DNA from: Gehongia tenuis | GTDB lineage: Bacteria > Bacillota > Clostridia > Christensenellales > NSJ-53 | DNA: 64,000 nt | Direction of reading: 5' to 3' | NCBI RefSeq assembly: GCF_014384795.1 | Contig: NZ_JACRSR010000001.1 | Coordinates: 124,001 to 188,000 of the forward strand | Shown here: in pieces, positions 30,859-41,109 of the stretch | Position numbering within the stretch: position 1 is the first letter of the stretch | Layout of the letters: each line of letters starts with the position of its first letter | Position numbers and translations under genes: made by a program | Notes under the pieces: model-generated | The model's input: the letters and a program-made list of their open reading frames with translations, nothing else | Database searches by the model: none | What the model was told of the DNA's origin: nothing

Positions 30859-32799
30859 GGACCCGGTGAACAGGCCCATGGCGCCTTCCCGCAGCGTGAG
30901 CCGCCAGGGATTTCGCCGAAGAGTGCCGTGGCCGTGCATGAGCTGGCACTGGATGGAGGCGTCCTTGAACCCGGGCAGACTGAGCCGCATGCTCACCGGC
31001 TCCTTTTCCAGATTGAGCGCCGCAAAAGCAAAGCCGTCCTCCGCCCTTTCCCCGAGCTCATCCAATCCGCCCCGGATGCGCCGGATCACCACCATGGACC
31101 TGGGGGTGGGCGTCAGGATCTCGAGGTCTCCGCCGCGAAGGGCCGCCGTCTCGTTTCGAAGCCTGCCCAGGGAGGCGAACCAGGTGATGAGCTCGAGGTT
31201 CGCATTCTGCCAGGGGAAGCCCGCCCGGTTGAAGGGGTCGGCCATACCCTCCATGCCGGCTTCATCCCCGTAGTAGACGGAGGGGAGGCCGGGCAGGGCA
31301 AACAGGAGCAGGGCCAGCGCCCGCATGAGATGAACGCCCTGACGGCGCTGCTCCTCGGTGAGAACCACCCGTGCCTGATCCGCACGGCTGAGTCCGGCGG
31401 GGTCCGGGCCGCCCCCAAGCAGGGTCATGGCCCGGGGCACGTCATGGGTGCCGGTCATATTCATGAGGGCATAGAACATGCAGGGGGGATAGTTTTCCCG
31501 GAGGCTTTCGATGGCGCGGCGGGCGGCCCGGGCGTCCGTCCTGCCCCGGAGGAAGTCGAGCAGGAGGCCGCGCATGGGATAGTTCATCACGGTGTCCAGC
31601 TGGCCGCCCCAGGCGAAGGGGCGCACGTGGCCGTAGCTGTACTTATGGGTGGCATCCTCCCAGACCTCGCCGAGAACGAGGGCGTCCTTATCCTTTTTTT
31701 TGACGCTCTGGCGAAGCTTCGCCAGGAAGGCGTCGGGCAGCTCATCCGCCACGTCCAGCCGCCAGCCGCTGGCGCCCTGGCCGAGCCAGTAGGGCACCAC
31801 GCCGTGCTCGCCCAGGATCATGTTCATGAATCCCGGGTCCTCCTCGTTGGTCTCGGGCAGGGTGGGCACGCCCCACCAGGCCCGGTACTTGTCCGGAAAA
31901 CGTTCAAAGGTGTACCAGCCGGCATAGGGGGAGCCGGGGGACTGATAGGCTCCGAGACTCTCATAGCGGCCCTCCCGGTTGAAGTAGATGCTGTCGCTGC
32001 CGGTATGGGAGAACACACCGTCCAGGATTACCCGGATATGAAGCTCCCCGGCCTTTTGGCAGAGCCTGCGAAAGTCCGTGAGCGTGCCCAGCATGCCGTC
32101 GATGCGGAAGTAATTGCCCGTGTCATAGCGGTGATTGGAGGCCGCCTCAAAGATGGGATTGAGGTAGAGCACGGTCACTCCCAGGGACCTCAGATACTCC
32201 AGCTTCTCGGTGATGCCGGGGAGGTTTCCGCCGAAAAAATCATCAGGCACGTACTCGCCGCGTCCCTCCGTGGGCTGCCAATCGGGCGTGTCCTCCCAGC
32301 GGGCATGGAGCCGCCGGCCCTCCGGCGGCCGCACTTCGGAGCTTCGGCTGAACCGGTCGGGGAAGATCTGATACATTACCCCGTTCTGAGCCCAGGCGGG
32401 CACTTTGAAGTTCTTGTCGTAGACGGTGATCTGGTAGGAATGCTGAAGACCGGTGCCCAAAACGCCCTCGCCGCCCAGGCAGTCGCCGGCGTTTTGATAC
32501 ACACCGAGGCCGTCAATCCAAAAGGAGTACCACACAAGGCCCGGTTCCGCGGGGAGATCCACCCAGGCCTCCTTCATGGCCATGCCCCTATAGGTGAGGG
32601 AACAGGGCTGCATGGGAATGAAGCGCTCCTCACCGTCCCGCCACAGCCGCAGGCGCACGGAGAGGGACGGGTCGCGCAGGGCGATGCGGAGCACCACCTC
32701 GCTCGACGTGGGCCGGGCCCCGAAAGGGGCCCGGAAAAGCATTTTTCTGGAATTGTGCAGCGCCGCGGGGACGCTGATGCGAATGCCGGTTTCGGTCAC
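30856..32799 (-). CDS. Glycoside hydrolase family 13 alpha-glucan hydrolase
   Basis: A 647-residue intracellular enzyme. An N-terminal ~130-residue beta domain resembles the CBM34-like part of neopullulanases. The barrel begins GVMYQIFPDRF, with the nucleophile Asp in GWRLDVADELP, acid Glu in VLGEVWED and the third Asp in TGTHDVPRAM. It should trim alpha-1,4/1,6 glucans. It is last in the glycogen operon and probably debranches or recycles limit dextrins with GlgP. A GTG at 32808 overlaps the glgP stop (GTGA), but GAGGAG spacing favours the GTG at 32799. Confidence 0.88.
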   Translation of the reverse strand: MTETGIRISVPAALHNSRKMLFRAPFGARPTSSEVVLRIALRDPSLSVRLRLWRDGEERFIPMQPCSLTYRGMAMKEAWVDLPAEPGLVWYSFWIDGLGVYQNAGDCLGGEGVLGTGLQHSYQITVYDKNFKVPAWAQNGVMYQIFPDRFSRSSEVRPPEGRRLHARWEDTPDWQPTEGRGEYVPDDFFGGNLPGITEKLEYLRSLGVTVLYLNPIFEAASNHRYDTGNYFRIDGMLGTLTDFRRLCQKAGELHIRVILDGVFSHTGSDSIYFNREGRYESLGAYQSPGSPYAGWYTFERFPDKYRAWWGVPTLPETNEEDPGFMNMILGEHGVVPYWLGQGASGWRLDVADELPDAFLAKLRQSVKKKDKDALVLGEVWEDATHKYSYGHVRPFAWGGQLDTVMNYPMRGLLLDFLRGRTDARAARRAIESLRENYPPCMFYALMNMTGTHDVPRAMTLLGGGPDPAGLSRADQARVVLTEEQRRQGVHLMRALALLLFALPGLPSVYYGDEAGMEGMADPFNRAGFPWQNANLELITWFASLGRLRNETAALRGGDLEILTPTPRSMVVIRRIRGGLDELGERAEDGFAFAALNLEKEPVSMRLSLPGFKDASIQCQLMHGHGTLRRNPWRLTLREGAMGLFTGS

Positions 32800-32804
32800 A
32801 AGAA

Positions 32805-35273
32805 TCACTCCTCGGATTCAACGGGACTTAGATGCCAGACCTTGCGGTTGTATTCCCGGATGGTCTTGTCGCTGGAGAACACGCCGGAAGCGGCGATGTT
32901 CAGCACCGATTTTTTCTGCCACACCTTGGGCCTGCCATAGAGGGCCTCCACCTTCTTTTGGGCGGCGGCGTAGGCATCGAAGTCCTTGAGCACAAAGTAG
33001 GGATCGGCCATGCCGCCGTTGTCGGAGAACAGCAGGGCCTGATAGAGCTCGGAGAAGCGGTGGGGATTTGCGGGCGTGAGGGAGCCGTCCACCATCATGT
33101 CCAGCACCCGCCGGAGGGCCAGATTTTCCTCGTAGAGCTCGCCTTGGCGGTAGCTGTTGAAGCGGTAGGCCTGCTGCACCTCCTCGGGCGTCATGCCGAA
33201 GATGATGATGTTTTCCTCGCCCACGGCGTCCAGCATCTCCACATTGGCGCCGTCCAGAGTGCCCAGGGTGATGGCGCCGTTCAGCATGAACTTCATGTTG
33301 CTGGTGCCGGAGGCTTCCTTGCCGGCGGTGGAGATCTGCTCGCTCACCTCGGCGGCGGGGATCAGCACCTCCGCCAGGGATACGTTGTAGTTGGGCAGAA
33401 AGACCACCTTGAGCCGGCCCTTCACATCGGGATCATTGTGCACAAGCTCCGCCACCTGGCAGATGAAACTGATGATGAGCTTGGCCCGGTAATATCCCGG
33501 CGCCGCCTTCGCCGCAAAAAGGAAGGTGCGGGGCGTAAAGTCGGCTTCGGGATTGGCTTTGATCTGCTGATAGAGGTAAAGGATGTGCAAAGCGTTCAAG
33601 AGCTGGCGTTTGTATTCGTGAAGCCTCTTCGCCTGCACGTCATAGATGCTGTCCGGATTGAGCACGATGCCCTGGGTTTTCTCCACATAATGGGCGAGCC
33701 GGACCTTGTTTTCCTTCTTGATGGCCGCGGCCTTCTCCAGGAACGCCCCGTCCTCCGCCATGGGCCGAAGCTTCTCCAGCTCCGCCGCATCCCGAAGCCA
33801 GCCGGGTCCGATGGCCTCGGTGATGAGATGGGCGAGGCCGGGATTGGCCTTGAGGCTCCAGCGGCGGTAGGAGATGCCGTTGGTGATGGCATGGAAGCGG
33901 CCGGGGTAGATGCGGTAGAAATCGGCGAACAGATCCTGCTTCAGGATGCGGGTGTGCAGCTTGGAAACGCCGTTCACCGCATGGGACATGGCCACCGCCA
34001 GGTTCGCCATATGGATCTGTCCATAGCTCACAATGGCCATCTTGGCGATGCGGTCGAACTGGCCGGGGTAGTGCTTCCAAAGGGATTCGCAGAAATCCTG
34101 GTTGATGGCCTGCACGATGCTGTACAGCCGGGGCAGCAGCACCTTGAACAAATCCTCCGACCAGGTCTCGAGGGCTTCGTTCATGATCGTGTGGTTGGTG
34201 TAGGCGAACACCTTGCTGCAAACGGCAATGGCCGTCTCCCAGGGCAGCCCCTCCTGATCAAGAAGCACCCGCATGAGCTCCAAAATGGCGAGAGCCGGAT
34301 GGGTGTCGTTGATATGGATGGCGATCTTGTCGGCCAGCCGGGTGATGGGCAGTTCGGGGAAGCGGCGCTTAAAATCCTTCACCGCGTACTGAATGGTGGC
34401 GGAGGTGAAGAAGTAATGCTGCTTGAGGCGCAGCTCCTTGCCTTCAAGATGGTTGTCGTCGGGGTAGAGGACCTTGCTGATGGCCTCGGCCAGCTCCTTC
34501 TCCTCCGACGCTTTGATGTAGTCGCCCCGGGAGAACTGCTCCATATTGATTCTCCGGGGGGAACGGGCGCTCCATAGGCGCATGGACAGCGCGATATCGC
34601 TGTCGTAGCCGGACACGGGCACGTCGTAGGGCAGGGCCAGCACCGTGTTGTAGTCCTCATGGCGCACCTTGAGATAGCCCTCCGACCAGTCCTCGATGAT
34701 GTGGCCGCCGAAATGGATCTCCATCTCGTCGTCGTAGTCGGGGACCTCCCAAATAAAGCCGTCCTCCAGCCAGTTGTCCGGCGCCTCCACCTGCTGTCCG
34801 TCCACGATCTGCTGGCGGAAAAGGCCGTATTCATAGCGGATGCTGCACCCCATGGCGGGCAGCTGCAGGGTGGCCAGCGATTCCATGAAACAGGAGGCCA
34901 GCCGTCCCAGGCCGCCGTTGCCAAGGCCCGGTTCCGGCTCCTCGGCCTCAAGCTCCATCAGGTTCACGCCGACCTCCGAGAGGGCCTCCTGGTACAGATC
35001 GAACTCCACCAGATTGAGCAGGTGGTTGACCAGCATCTTGCCGGGCAGAAATTCCACCGAAAGGTAGTAGAGGCGTTTCAGCTTCTGTTCCGCACGCTCC
35101 TCCCGGCCGTGGGTCCAGCGCTCCATCACCTCGTCCCTGACCGTCAGCGCCACAGCCTTGTAAAGCTGCATGGGCGTGGCGTCGTCGAAGGTGATGCCAA
35201 AGGAGCGGTGGAGCTTTTCCTCCACCTCCTTAAGAATCCGCGCTTTGGCCTCGGCCCGGTTCAATTCGTTCAT
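32805..35273 (-). CDS. glgP: Glycogen/alpha-glucan phosphorylase
   Basis: It releases glucose 1-phosphate from glycogen chain ends with pyridoxal phosphate as cofactor. The 822-residue length is normal. Visible motifs: LGNGGLGRLASCFMES, DTHPALAILELMR, and the cofactor site EASGTSNMKFMLNGAITLGT. It starts at the ATG 35273, nine bases after GGAAAGGAG. The upstream ATG at 35294 overlaps that site. A very stable hairpin lies between it and glgA. Confidence 0.96.
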   Translation of the reverse strand: MNELNRAEAKARILKEVEEKLHRSFGITFDDATPMQLYKAVALTVRDEVMERWTHGREERAEQKLKRLYYLSVEFLPGKMLVNHLLNLVEFDLYQEALSEVGVNLMELEAEEPEPGLGNGGLGRLASCFMESLATLQLPAMGCSIRYEYGLFRQQIVDGQQVEAPDNWLEDGFIWEVPDYDDEMEIHFGGHIIEDWSEGYLKVRHEDYNTVLALPYDVPVSGYDSDIALSMRLWSARSPRRINMEQFSRGDYIKASEEKELAEAISKVLYPDDNHLEGKELRLKQHYFFTSATIQYAVKDFKRRFPELPITRLADKIAIHINDTHPALAILELMRVLLDQEGLPWETAIAVCSKVFAYTNHTIMNEALETWSEDLFKVLLPRLYSIVQAINQDFCESLWKHYPGQFDRIAKMAIVSYGQIHMANLAVAMSHAVNGVSKLHTRILKQDLFADFYRIYPGRFHAITNGISYRRWSLKANPGLAHLITEAIGPGWLRDAAELEKLRPMAEDGAFLEKAAAIKKENKVRLAHYVEKTQGIVLNPDSIYDVQAKRLHEYKRQLLNALHILYLYQQIKANPEADFTPRTFLFAAKAAPGYYRAKLIISFICQVAELVHNDPDVKGRLKVVFLPNYNVSLAEVLIPAAEVSEQISTAGKEASGTSNMKFMLNGAITLGTLDGANVEMLDAVGEENIIIFGMTPEEVQQAYRFNSYRQGELYEENLALRRVLDMMVDGSLTPANPHRFSELYQALLFSDNGGMADPYFVLKDFDAYAAAQKKVEALYGRPKVWQKKSVLNIAASGVFSSDKTIREYNRKVWHLSPVESEE

Positions 35274-35293
35274 ATAAAAGTACTCCTTTCCCA

Positions 35294-35327
35294 TTTGAGG
35301 CGCGCACCCGAAGGCACGCGCCTCAAA
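35294..35327 (-). promoter_or_regulatory. Stable intercistronic hairpin (UUCG loop) between glgA and glgP
   Basis: On the minus strand, TTTGAGGCGCGTGCC and GGTGCGCGCCTCAAA pair over 15 bp (two G-U wobbles) around a TTCG tetraloop. No T-run follows on either strand, so it is not a standard terminator. It lies 20 bases upstream of the glgP start. It may protect or process the operon mRNA and so set glgP level apart from the synthesis genes. Confidence 0.7.
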
Positions 35328-35348
35328 ACTCCCTATTCAGTCTATGCG

Positions 35349-36794
35349 TCAGTCCTGCAACAAGTCCTCGTAAAGGCTGATGTAGGTTTTGGCGGAGCGC
35401 TCCCAGCCATAATCAGCGGCCATGGCGTTTTTCACCACTTCCGTCCACACCTCGGGCCGGCGGAAGACGTCGATGGCCCGCTGGATTGCGCCCAGCATGT
35501 CATGGGCATTATAACTGTTAAAGGTGAATCCGTCACCTGTTTTGGTGCTTTCGATAAAGGGCGGCACCGAATCCTTGAGGCCGCCGGTCTCCCGCACGAT
35601 GGGCACGGCGCCGTAGCGCATGGCCAGCATCTGGGCGAGGCCGCAGGGCTCAAACTTTGAAGGCATGAGGAACATGTCGGCGCCGGCGTAGATCTTCCGG
35701 GCCAGATCCTCGTTCATCTCGTAGCAGGTAGCGATGCGGCGGGGATAGCGCTCCTTCGCCCATTCAAACATCTGCCGGTAGCCCTCCTCGCCCTGGCCCA
35801 GGATGACGAGCTCCGCACCGGTGGCCATGATCTCGTCCAGCACATATTCCACAAGATCGAGGCCCTTCTGGCCGGTGAGCCGTCCCACCATGCCGATGAG
35901 GGGCTTTCCCTTGCTCATCACCAGGTCCATTTCCTTTTGCAGGGCGCGCTTGCACTTGGCCTTATCCGCGGGATCCGCCGCCGAATAGTTGGCCTTGATG
36001 ACGGTATCCGTCAGGGGATCATAGTCCAAAAGATCAATGCCGTTCAGGATGCCGGACAGCTCGTGATTCCGCGCCCGCAGCATCCCGTCAAGACCGCAGC
36101 CGTAGAAGGGATACTGGATCTCCTGGGCATAGGTGGGGGACACGGTGCTGATCCAGTCGGAGTAGACCAGGCCGCCCTTCATGAAGCTGCCGCCGCCGTT
36201 GAATTCGAGCTTATCGAAGGTCATGACCTCCGGGGGCAGGGAAAACATATCCACCATGGCGCCCCGGTCGAACACCCCCTGATACTGCAGGTTGTGGATG
36301 GTGAACAGCGCCTTCATGCCGCTGTAGCCCGGGCGGTGGGCGTACTGGATCTTCAAAAGGGCGGGAATCATGCCCGTCTGCCAGTCGTTGATGTGGATGA
36401 TGTCCGGGAAAAACCCGATCATGGGCATGGCCTCCAGCACGGCCCGGCAGAAGAAGGCGAAGCGTTCCAGTTCCTCGTAGCCGTAGCCGTAGATGTAGTC
36501 CCGGGCGAAGTAGAAGCGGTTGTCCACCAGGTAGTAGATCACCCCGTCCAGCTCCACCTTCTCGATGCCGCAGTACTGCTGCCGCCAGCCGAGGTATACG
36601 TCAAAATCGCACACGTGCTCCATGTTCTCCGTCCAAAAGGGCTTGCGGTCGGCCACGGTGGCGTAGAGGGGCACGATCACCCGAACGTCCACGCCCTGGC
36701 GGGCCAGTTCCTTCGGCAGGGCGCCGGCCACATCGGCCAGGCCGCCGGTCTTCATGAAGGGCACGCATTCCGAAGCGCAAAACAACACTTTCAT
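35349..36794 (-). CDS. glgA: Glycogen synthase (ADP-glucose)
   Basis: It extends alpha-1,4-glucan chains from ADP-glucose. The 481-residue GT5 enzyme starts MKVLFCASECVPFMKTGGLA, where KTGGL is the donor-binding motif. It has DIIHINDWQTGMIPALL and the C-terminal PSKFEPCGLAQMLAMRYG with the conserved glutamate. It follows glgD by 19 bases in the operon. Its product is branched by GlgB and degraded by GlgP and the GH13 enzyme. Confidence 0.96.
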   Translation of the reverse strand: MKVLFCASECVPFMKTGGLADVAGALPKELARQGVDVRVIVPLYATVADRKPFWTENMEHVCDFDVYLGWRQQYCGIEKVELDGVIYYLVDNRFYFARDYIYGYGYEELERFAFFCRAVLEAMPMIGFFPDIIHINDWQTGMIPALLKIQYAHRPGYSGMKALFTIHNLQYQGVFDRGAMVDMFSLPPEVMTFDKLEFNGGGSFMKGGLVYSDWISTVSPTYAQEIQYPFYGCGLDGMLRARNHELSGILNGIDLLDYDPLTDTVIKANYSAADPADKAKCKRALQKEMDLVMSKGKPLIGMVGRLTGQKGLDLVEYVLDEIMATGAELVILGQGEEGYRQMFEWAKERYPRRIATCYEMNEDLARKIYAGADMFLMPSKFEPCGLAQMLAMRYGAVPIVRETGGLKDSVPPFIESTKTGDGFTFNSYNAHDMLGAIQRAIDVFRRPEVWTEVVKNAMAADYGWERSAKTYISLYEDLLQD

Positions 36795-36813
36795 AGCTTT
36801 CCCATCCTTTCCG

Positions 36814-37938
36814 CTAAATCACCGTCTGTTTGCCTACGACAATGGGGAAGCCCGGCTGTCCCACCAGCTTTCTCGCGTGGCGGACGATGGCCTGCTTATC
36901 CAAAATCACGTTCTCCAGCAGGGCCCCGTCCTGGATCTCCGAGGCCTGCATGACCACACTGTTCCTGATGACGGCGCCCTTGCCCACCTTCACGCCGCGG
37001 AAGAGAATGGAGTTTTCCACATGGCCTTCCACGATACAGCCGTCGGCCACCATGCAGTTGTCCGCCTCGCCCTCGTCGCCGTAAAGGGCGGGGACCTCAT
37101 CCTTGACCTTGGTGAACACCGGCCCGGACTCATAGAACAGCTCCTGGCGCACCTTGTCGTTCAGGGCCATGAGGTTGTGGTGGAAGTAGCTGTACACCGA
37201 CTCCAGCCGGGCCACATAGCCGGGATATTCGTAGCCCATGATCTTGAGGTTCTTGAGCTTGGGGATGAGGATGCCCTCGGTGAAGCGGAACTCGTCCCGG
37301 GAGGCGCACTCCTCCACCAGATATTCGAGCAGGGCTTTGTCCACAATATAGACGCCCATGCTCACCTGATCGCTCTTGGGGTGGGCGGGGTTGCATTCGA
37401 TCTCATAGATCTGGCCGGTGCGGTCCATCTGGAAGTGGGTGCGTTCGCCCAGCTGTCTCATCTCGTCCGGGTTCACATGGTTGTAAAATACGGTGATGTC
37501 GGCGCCGGTTTTCATGTGATGCTCTAAAGCCTCGTTGTAGGTGGTCTTAAAGAGCACATGGGAGCCGGAAAGGATGACGTACTGCTGGCGGGCGTGCTTC
37601 AAAAAGCCCTTGGCCGAGCGCAGCGCGTCCACGCTGCCCCGGTAGATGCCGCTGTCGTCCTTGGTCATGAAGGGCGGCAGGATGAAAAGACCCTCCCGCT
37701 TGCGGTTGAGGTCCCAGTCACGGCCGCTGCCCAGGTGGTCCATGAGGCTGTGGTAGCGGCGCTGGGTGATGACGGCCACATTGCCCACGCCGGAATTGAC
37801 CAGATTGGACAAAAGGAAATCGATGGCCCGGTACCGGCCCCACATGGGCATGGCGGCGACCGACCGGGAAAGGGTCAAATCCTTGAGGCTGGAATCCTGT
37901 TCCCCCGTATAAATAAGGCCCAATGCTTCGCGAATCAT
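36814..37938 (-). CDS. glgD: Glucose-1-phosphate adenylyltransferase subunit GlgD
   Basis: A 374-residue homologue of GlgC, typical of Firmicutes, that forms a heterotetramer with GlgC and tunes its activity. The nucleotide-binding glycine motif of GlgC (GGQGSRL) is replaced by YTGEQDSSLKD, as expected for the non-catalytic subunit. MWGRYRAIDFLLSNLVNSG and a left-handed beta-helix C-terminus with hexapeptides (CMVADGCIVEGHVENSILF) are kept. GGGAGG precedes the ATG. Order glgC-glgD-glgA is conserved in Clostridia. Confidence 0.94.
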   Translation of the reverse strand: MIREALGLIYTGEQDSSLKDLTLSRSVAAMPMWGRYRAIDFLLSNLVNSGVGNVAVITQRRYHSLMDHLGSGRDWDLNRKREGLFILPPFMTKDDSGIYRGSVDALRSAKGFLKHARQQYVILSGSHVLFKTTYNEALEHHMKTGADITVFYNHVNPDEMRQLGERTHFQMDRTGQIYEIECNPAHPKSDQVSMGVYIVDKALLEYLVEECASRDEFRFTEGILIPKLKNLKIMGYEYPGYVARLESVYSYFHHNLMALNDKVRQELFYESGPVFTKVKDEVPALYGDEGEADNCMVADGCIVEGHVENSILFRGVKVGKGAVIRNSVVMQASEIQDGALLENVILDKQAIVRHARKLVGQPGFPIVVGKQTVI

Positions 37939-37953
37939 ATCTCTCTTCCTCCC

Positions 37954-39153
37954 TTAAGCCGTGGCGGTGTCCATGGTGTCGGTGTGGGAAATCACGGCGT
38001 CGCTGGCCACCTTCATGCCGGCGGGCAGACAGCAGCCGTCGCCGATGACGGCGGTCTTAGCGGCGCCGGGTTCGCCGATCACCGCATCCTCGCCAATCAC
38101 CGTGTCCTCGCCCACGATGGCCCGGTACACCCGGGCGCCCTTGCGGACGACGGCGCCGGGCAGGATGACCGAGTCATGAATCTCCGCACCGGCCTCCACG
38201 GTGACCCCGTTGAAAAGGACGCTGTGCTCGATCAGTCCGTAGATCATGCAGCCCTCGGTGACCATGGAGCGCACGGCCCGGCCCTCCGGCGCGATGTAGT
38301 GGGGGGGCTGGCCGGGGTTTCTCGAATAGATGCGCCAGTCCGGATCGTAGAGATCAAGGAGGGGCGGATCGTTCAAAAGGTCCATGTTGGCCTCCCACAG
38401 ACTGTCCACGGTGCCCACGTCCTTCCAGTAGCCCTTGAAGGGGTAGGCGCAGACGCTGGAGCCCGCGGCCAGCATGGCGGGGATGATGTTCTTGCCAAAG
38501 TCGTTGCTGGAGGCCTCGTTTTTTTCATCCTCCATGAGAAGGCGCTTCAGGGTGGGCCAGCGGAAGATGTAAACGCCCATGGACGCCTTGTTGGACTTCG
38601 GAACCTTGGGCTTTTCCTCGAACTCCACGATGGCGCCCTTCTCGTCGGTGTTCATGATGCCAAAGCGGGGCGCTTCCTCCCAGGGCACCTCGAACACGGC
38701 GATGGTGGCGTCAGCCTTGCGCCTGACGTGGAAGGCCAGCATCTCGCTGTAATCCATCTTATAGATGTGATCGCCCGAGAGGATGAGCACGTTGTCCGGC
38801 TCAAACTGTTCGATGAAGCTGATGTTCTGATAGATGGCGTTGGCCGTGCCCTTGTACCACTGCCCGGTGTTGCCGCTCATGTACGGAGGCAGCACGAACA
38901 CGCCGCCGTTGGTCCGGTCCAGATCCCAGGGCTGGCCGCTGGCGATATAGCTGTTGAGCGCCAGGGGCTTGTACTGGGTGAGGACTCCCACCGTGTCCAG
39001 TCCGGAATTGGTGCAGTTGGACAGCGGGAAGTCGATGATCCGGTATTTGCCGCCAAAGTATACCGCGGGCTTGGCGATGTCCCGGGTGAGGATACCCAGG
39101 CGGCTGCCCTGGCCTCCGGCGAGCAGCATGGCGATGCAGGATTTGTGTTCCAT
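37954..39153 (-). CDS. glgC: Glucose-1-phosphate adenylyltransferase (catalytic subunit)
   Basis: It makes ADP-glucose from glucose 1-phosphate and ATP, the committed step of glycogen synthesis. The 399-residue protein has the catalytic loop [33 protein letters not shown], the metal aspartate in [12 protein letters not shown], and a C-terminal beta-helix with repeated hexapeptides ([16 protein letters not shown]). It begins three bases after the glgB stop, with AAAGGAGG upstream, so the genes are coupled. Confidence 0.96.
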   Translation of the reverse strand: MEHKSCIAMLLAGGQGSRLGILTRDIAKPAVYFGGKYRIIDFPLSNCTNSGLDTVGVLTQYKPLALNSYIASGQPWDLDRTNGGVFVLPPYMSGNTGQWYKGTANAIYQNISFIEQFEPDNVLILSGDHIYKMDYSEMLAFHVRRKADATIAVFEVPWEEAPRFGIMNTDEKGAIVEFEEKPKVPKSNKASMGVYIFRWPTLKRLLMEDEKNEASSNDFGKNIIPAMLAAGSSVCAYPFKGYWKDVGTVDSLWEANMDLLNDPPLLDLYDPDWRIYSRNPGQPPHYIAPEGRAVRSMVTEGCMIYGLIEHSVLFNGVTVEAGAEIHDSVILPGAVVRKGARVYRAIVGEDTVIGEDAVIGEPGAAKTAVIGDGCCLPAGMKVASDAVISHTDTMDTATA

Positions 39154-39156
39154 CTT

Positions 39157-41109
39157 TTAAGCCTCCTTTGACCTTTTGCCCTTGGGCTTGGGCGCCCCAG
39201 TCTTGGCCCCGGCCGTTCCGGGCTTTTGGGGTTTGTATTCATAATAGACGGCGGACAGCGGCGGAACGGTGAGGGTGAGGGAGTGATCAAAGCCGTTCCA
39301 GGGCACCTCCTCCGTTTTCATCTGACCGAGGTTGTGGTGGATGTCGGTGCCGCCGTAGAAGCCGCCGTCGCTGGTGAACACCTGGGTGAGGGTGCCGGGC
39401 TCCGGCAGGCCGATCCGGTAGTTCTCCCACACCATGGGCGTAAAGTTGACGACCACGGCGATGGCCGTCTCCCCCGGCGCCATCCGAAGGAAGGCTATGG
39501 TGGAGCGGTTTCGGTCGTCGGCGCTCAGCCATTTGAAGCCGTCCCAGCCCCGTTCCAGCTTCCACAGGGCGGGATGGGCGGTGTAGAAATGGTTTAGCTC
39601 CTTAATGTAGTGCTGCATATGGCGGTGCATGTCGTACTGCAGGAGGTGCCATTCCAGCTGCTCGTAGAAGCGCCACTCCATGAAGGGCGCAAGCTCGGTG
39701 CCCATGAACAGCAGCTTCTTGCCGGGATGGGCGTATTGATAGCCGATGAGAGCGCGCATGGAGGCGAATTTCTCGAAGTAGTTGCCCGGCATCTTGTCAA
39801 GAAGGGTGTGCTTGCCGTGCACCACCTCGTCGTGGGAGAAGGGGAGAATAAAATTTTCCGAAAAGGCGTACATGAGGGAGAAGGTCACCTTGTCGTGGTG
39901 GTACTTGCGGTGGACCGGATCCAGCTTCATGTAGGCCAGCATATCGTTCATCCAGCCCATGTTCCATTTGAAGGAGAAGCCGAGACCGCCGTTTTTGGCG
40001 GATTCAGTGATGCCGGGATAGGCGGAGGCCTCCTCGGCGCATAGGATGGTGCCGGGCGCGGTCTCCTCAACGGCGATGGAGAGATCCTTCAGGAACCGGA
40101 CGGCCTCGAGGTTCTCCGCGCCGCCGAACTCGTTGGCCACCCATTCGCCGTCCTCCTTGCCGTAGTTGAGATAGAGCATGGATGAGACGGCGTCCACCCG
40201 GAGACCGTCGATATGATACTCCTTCAGCCAATAGACGGCGTTGGAGATGAGGAAGCTCCGCACCTCGTTGCGCCCGTAGTTGAAGATGCAGGTGCCCCAC
40301 TGGGGGTTCTCGCCCTGGCGGGGATCGGCGTGCTCATAGACGGCCAGGCCGTCGAAGCGGCGAAGGCCCTGGGCGTCCTTGCAGAAGTGAGCGGGCACCC
40401 AGTCCAGGATGACGCCGATGCCGGCGCCGTGCAGCTGATCCACCAGGTACATGAAGTCCTGGGGGGTGCCGAAACGGCTGGTGGGTGCATAAAATCCGGT
40501 GATCTGATATCCCCAGGAAGCGTCCAGGGGATGCTCGGCGATGGGCATGAACTCCACGTGGGTGAAGCCCATCTCCTTCACATAGGGCACCAGCTCCGCC
40601 GCCAGCTCCCGGTAGGTCAGTTCGTCGCCGTTCTCCCGGCGCTTGAAGGAACCGGCATGGACCTCATAGACGGCCATGGGCCGGCAGTAGGGGACCCCTT
40701 CCCCGGCCTTCGCTTTTTGCCAGGCCCCGTCCGTCCAGTCGTAGCCCTCGATGCTCCAAAGTCTGGAGGCGGTGCCCGGCCGGACCTCGGAGGTCACGCC
40801 GTAGGGATCGGCCTTGTAGAGGATGCGCCCTTCGGGGCTGGTGATGGCGTACTTGTAGAGCTGGCCGGCCCTCATATCCTCGATCCGGCCGGCCCAAAGG
40901 CCGCCCTCCACCGCATCCAGCGGGTGGCTGAGCGGGTCCCAGTTGTTGAATTCGCCCACCACCGACACGCCAAGGGCGTTGGGGGCCCATACGGCAAAGC
41001 GCCAGCTCCCATCCTTTTCGGGATGGGCGCCCAGCATGCGGTAGGCTTCCCGGGATATGCCCTGTCCAAACAGATACCGGTCGAACTCGGGCAGCAAGGC
41101 GTTATTCAT
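39157..41109 (-). CDS. glgB: 1,4-alpha-glucan branching enzyme
   Basis: It makes alpha-1,6 branches in glycogen. The 650-residue protein has an N-terminal CBM48 (FAVWAPNALGVSVVGEFNNW), the GH13 barrel with nucleophile Asp in GLRVDAVSSMLYL, acid Glu in CAEEASAYPG and third Asp in PFSHDEVVHGKHT. The last ~20 residues are Lys/Pro/Gly-rich and probably disordered. It is the first gene of the operon glgB-C-D-A-P-GH13. I see no convincing -35/-10 pair upstream. A GACGGG/CCCGTC inverted repeat lies in the leader (41163-41179). Confidence 0.96.
   Translation of the reverse strand: MNNALLPEFDRYLFGQGISREAYRMLGAHPEKDGSWRFAVWAPNALGVSVVGEFNNWDPLSHPLDAVEGGLWAGRIEDMRAGQLYKYAITSPEGRILYKADPYGVTSEVRPGTASRLWSIEGYDWTDGAWQKAKAGEGVPYCRPMAVYEVHAGSFKRRENGDELTYRELAAELVPYVKEMGFTHVEFMPIAEHPLDASWGYQITGFYAPTSRFGTPQDFMYLVDQLHGAGIGVILDWVPAHFCKDAQGLRRFDGLAVYEHADPRQGENPQWGTCIFNYGRNEVRSFLISNAVYWLKEYHIDGLRVDAVSSMLYLNYGKEDGEWVANEFGGAENLEAVRFLKDLSIAVEETAPGTILCAEEASAYPGITESAKNGGLGFSFKWNMGWMNDMLAYMKLDPVHRKYHHDKVTFSLMYAFSENFILPFSHDEVVHGKHTLLDKMPGNYFEKFASMRALIGYQYAHPGKKLLFMGTELAPFMEWRFYEQLEWHLLQYDMHRHMQHYIKELNHFYTAHPALWKLERGWDGFKWLSADDRNRSTIAFLRMAPGETAIAVVVNFTPMVWENYRIGLPEPGTLTQVFTSDGGFYGGTDIHHNLGQMKTEEVPWNGFDHSLTLTVPPLSAVYYEYKPQKPGTAGAKTGAPKPKGKRSKEA

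Noticed and set aside
30928..32940. 670-codon plus-strand open frame antisense to the GH13 gene
   Set aside because: The GH13 gene has all catalytic motifs; the antisense frame has none and shows only compositional bias.
32832..34577. 581-codon plus-strand open frame antisense to glgP
   Set aside because: Reverse-frame artefact of GC-rich coding; no recognisable domain.
37558..39171. 537-codon plus-strand open frame antisense to glgC and glgD
   Set aside because: Both minus-strand genes are clearly real; the frame is rich in His, Gly and Val without motifs.
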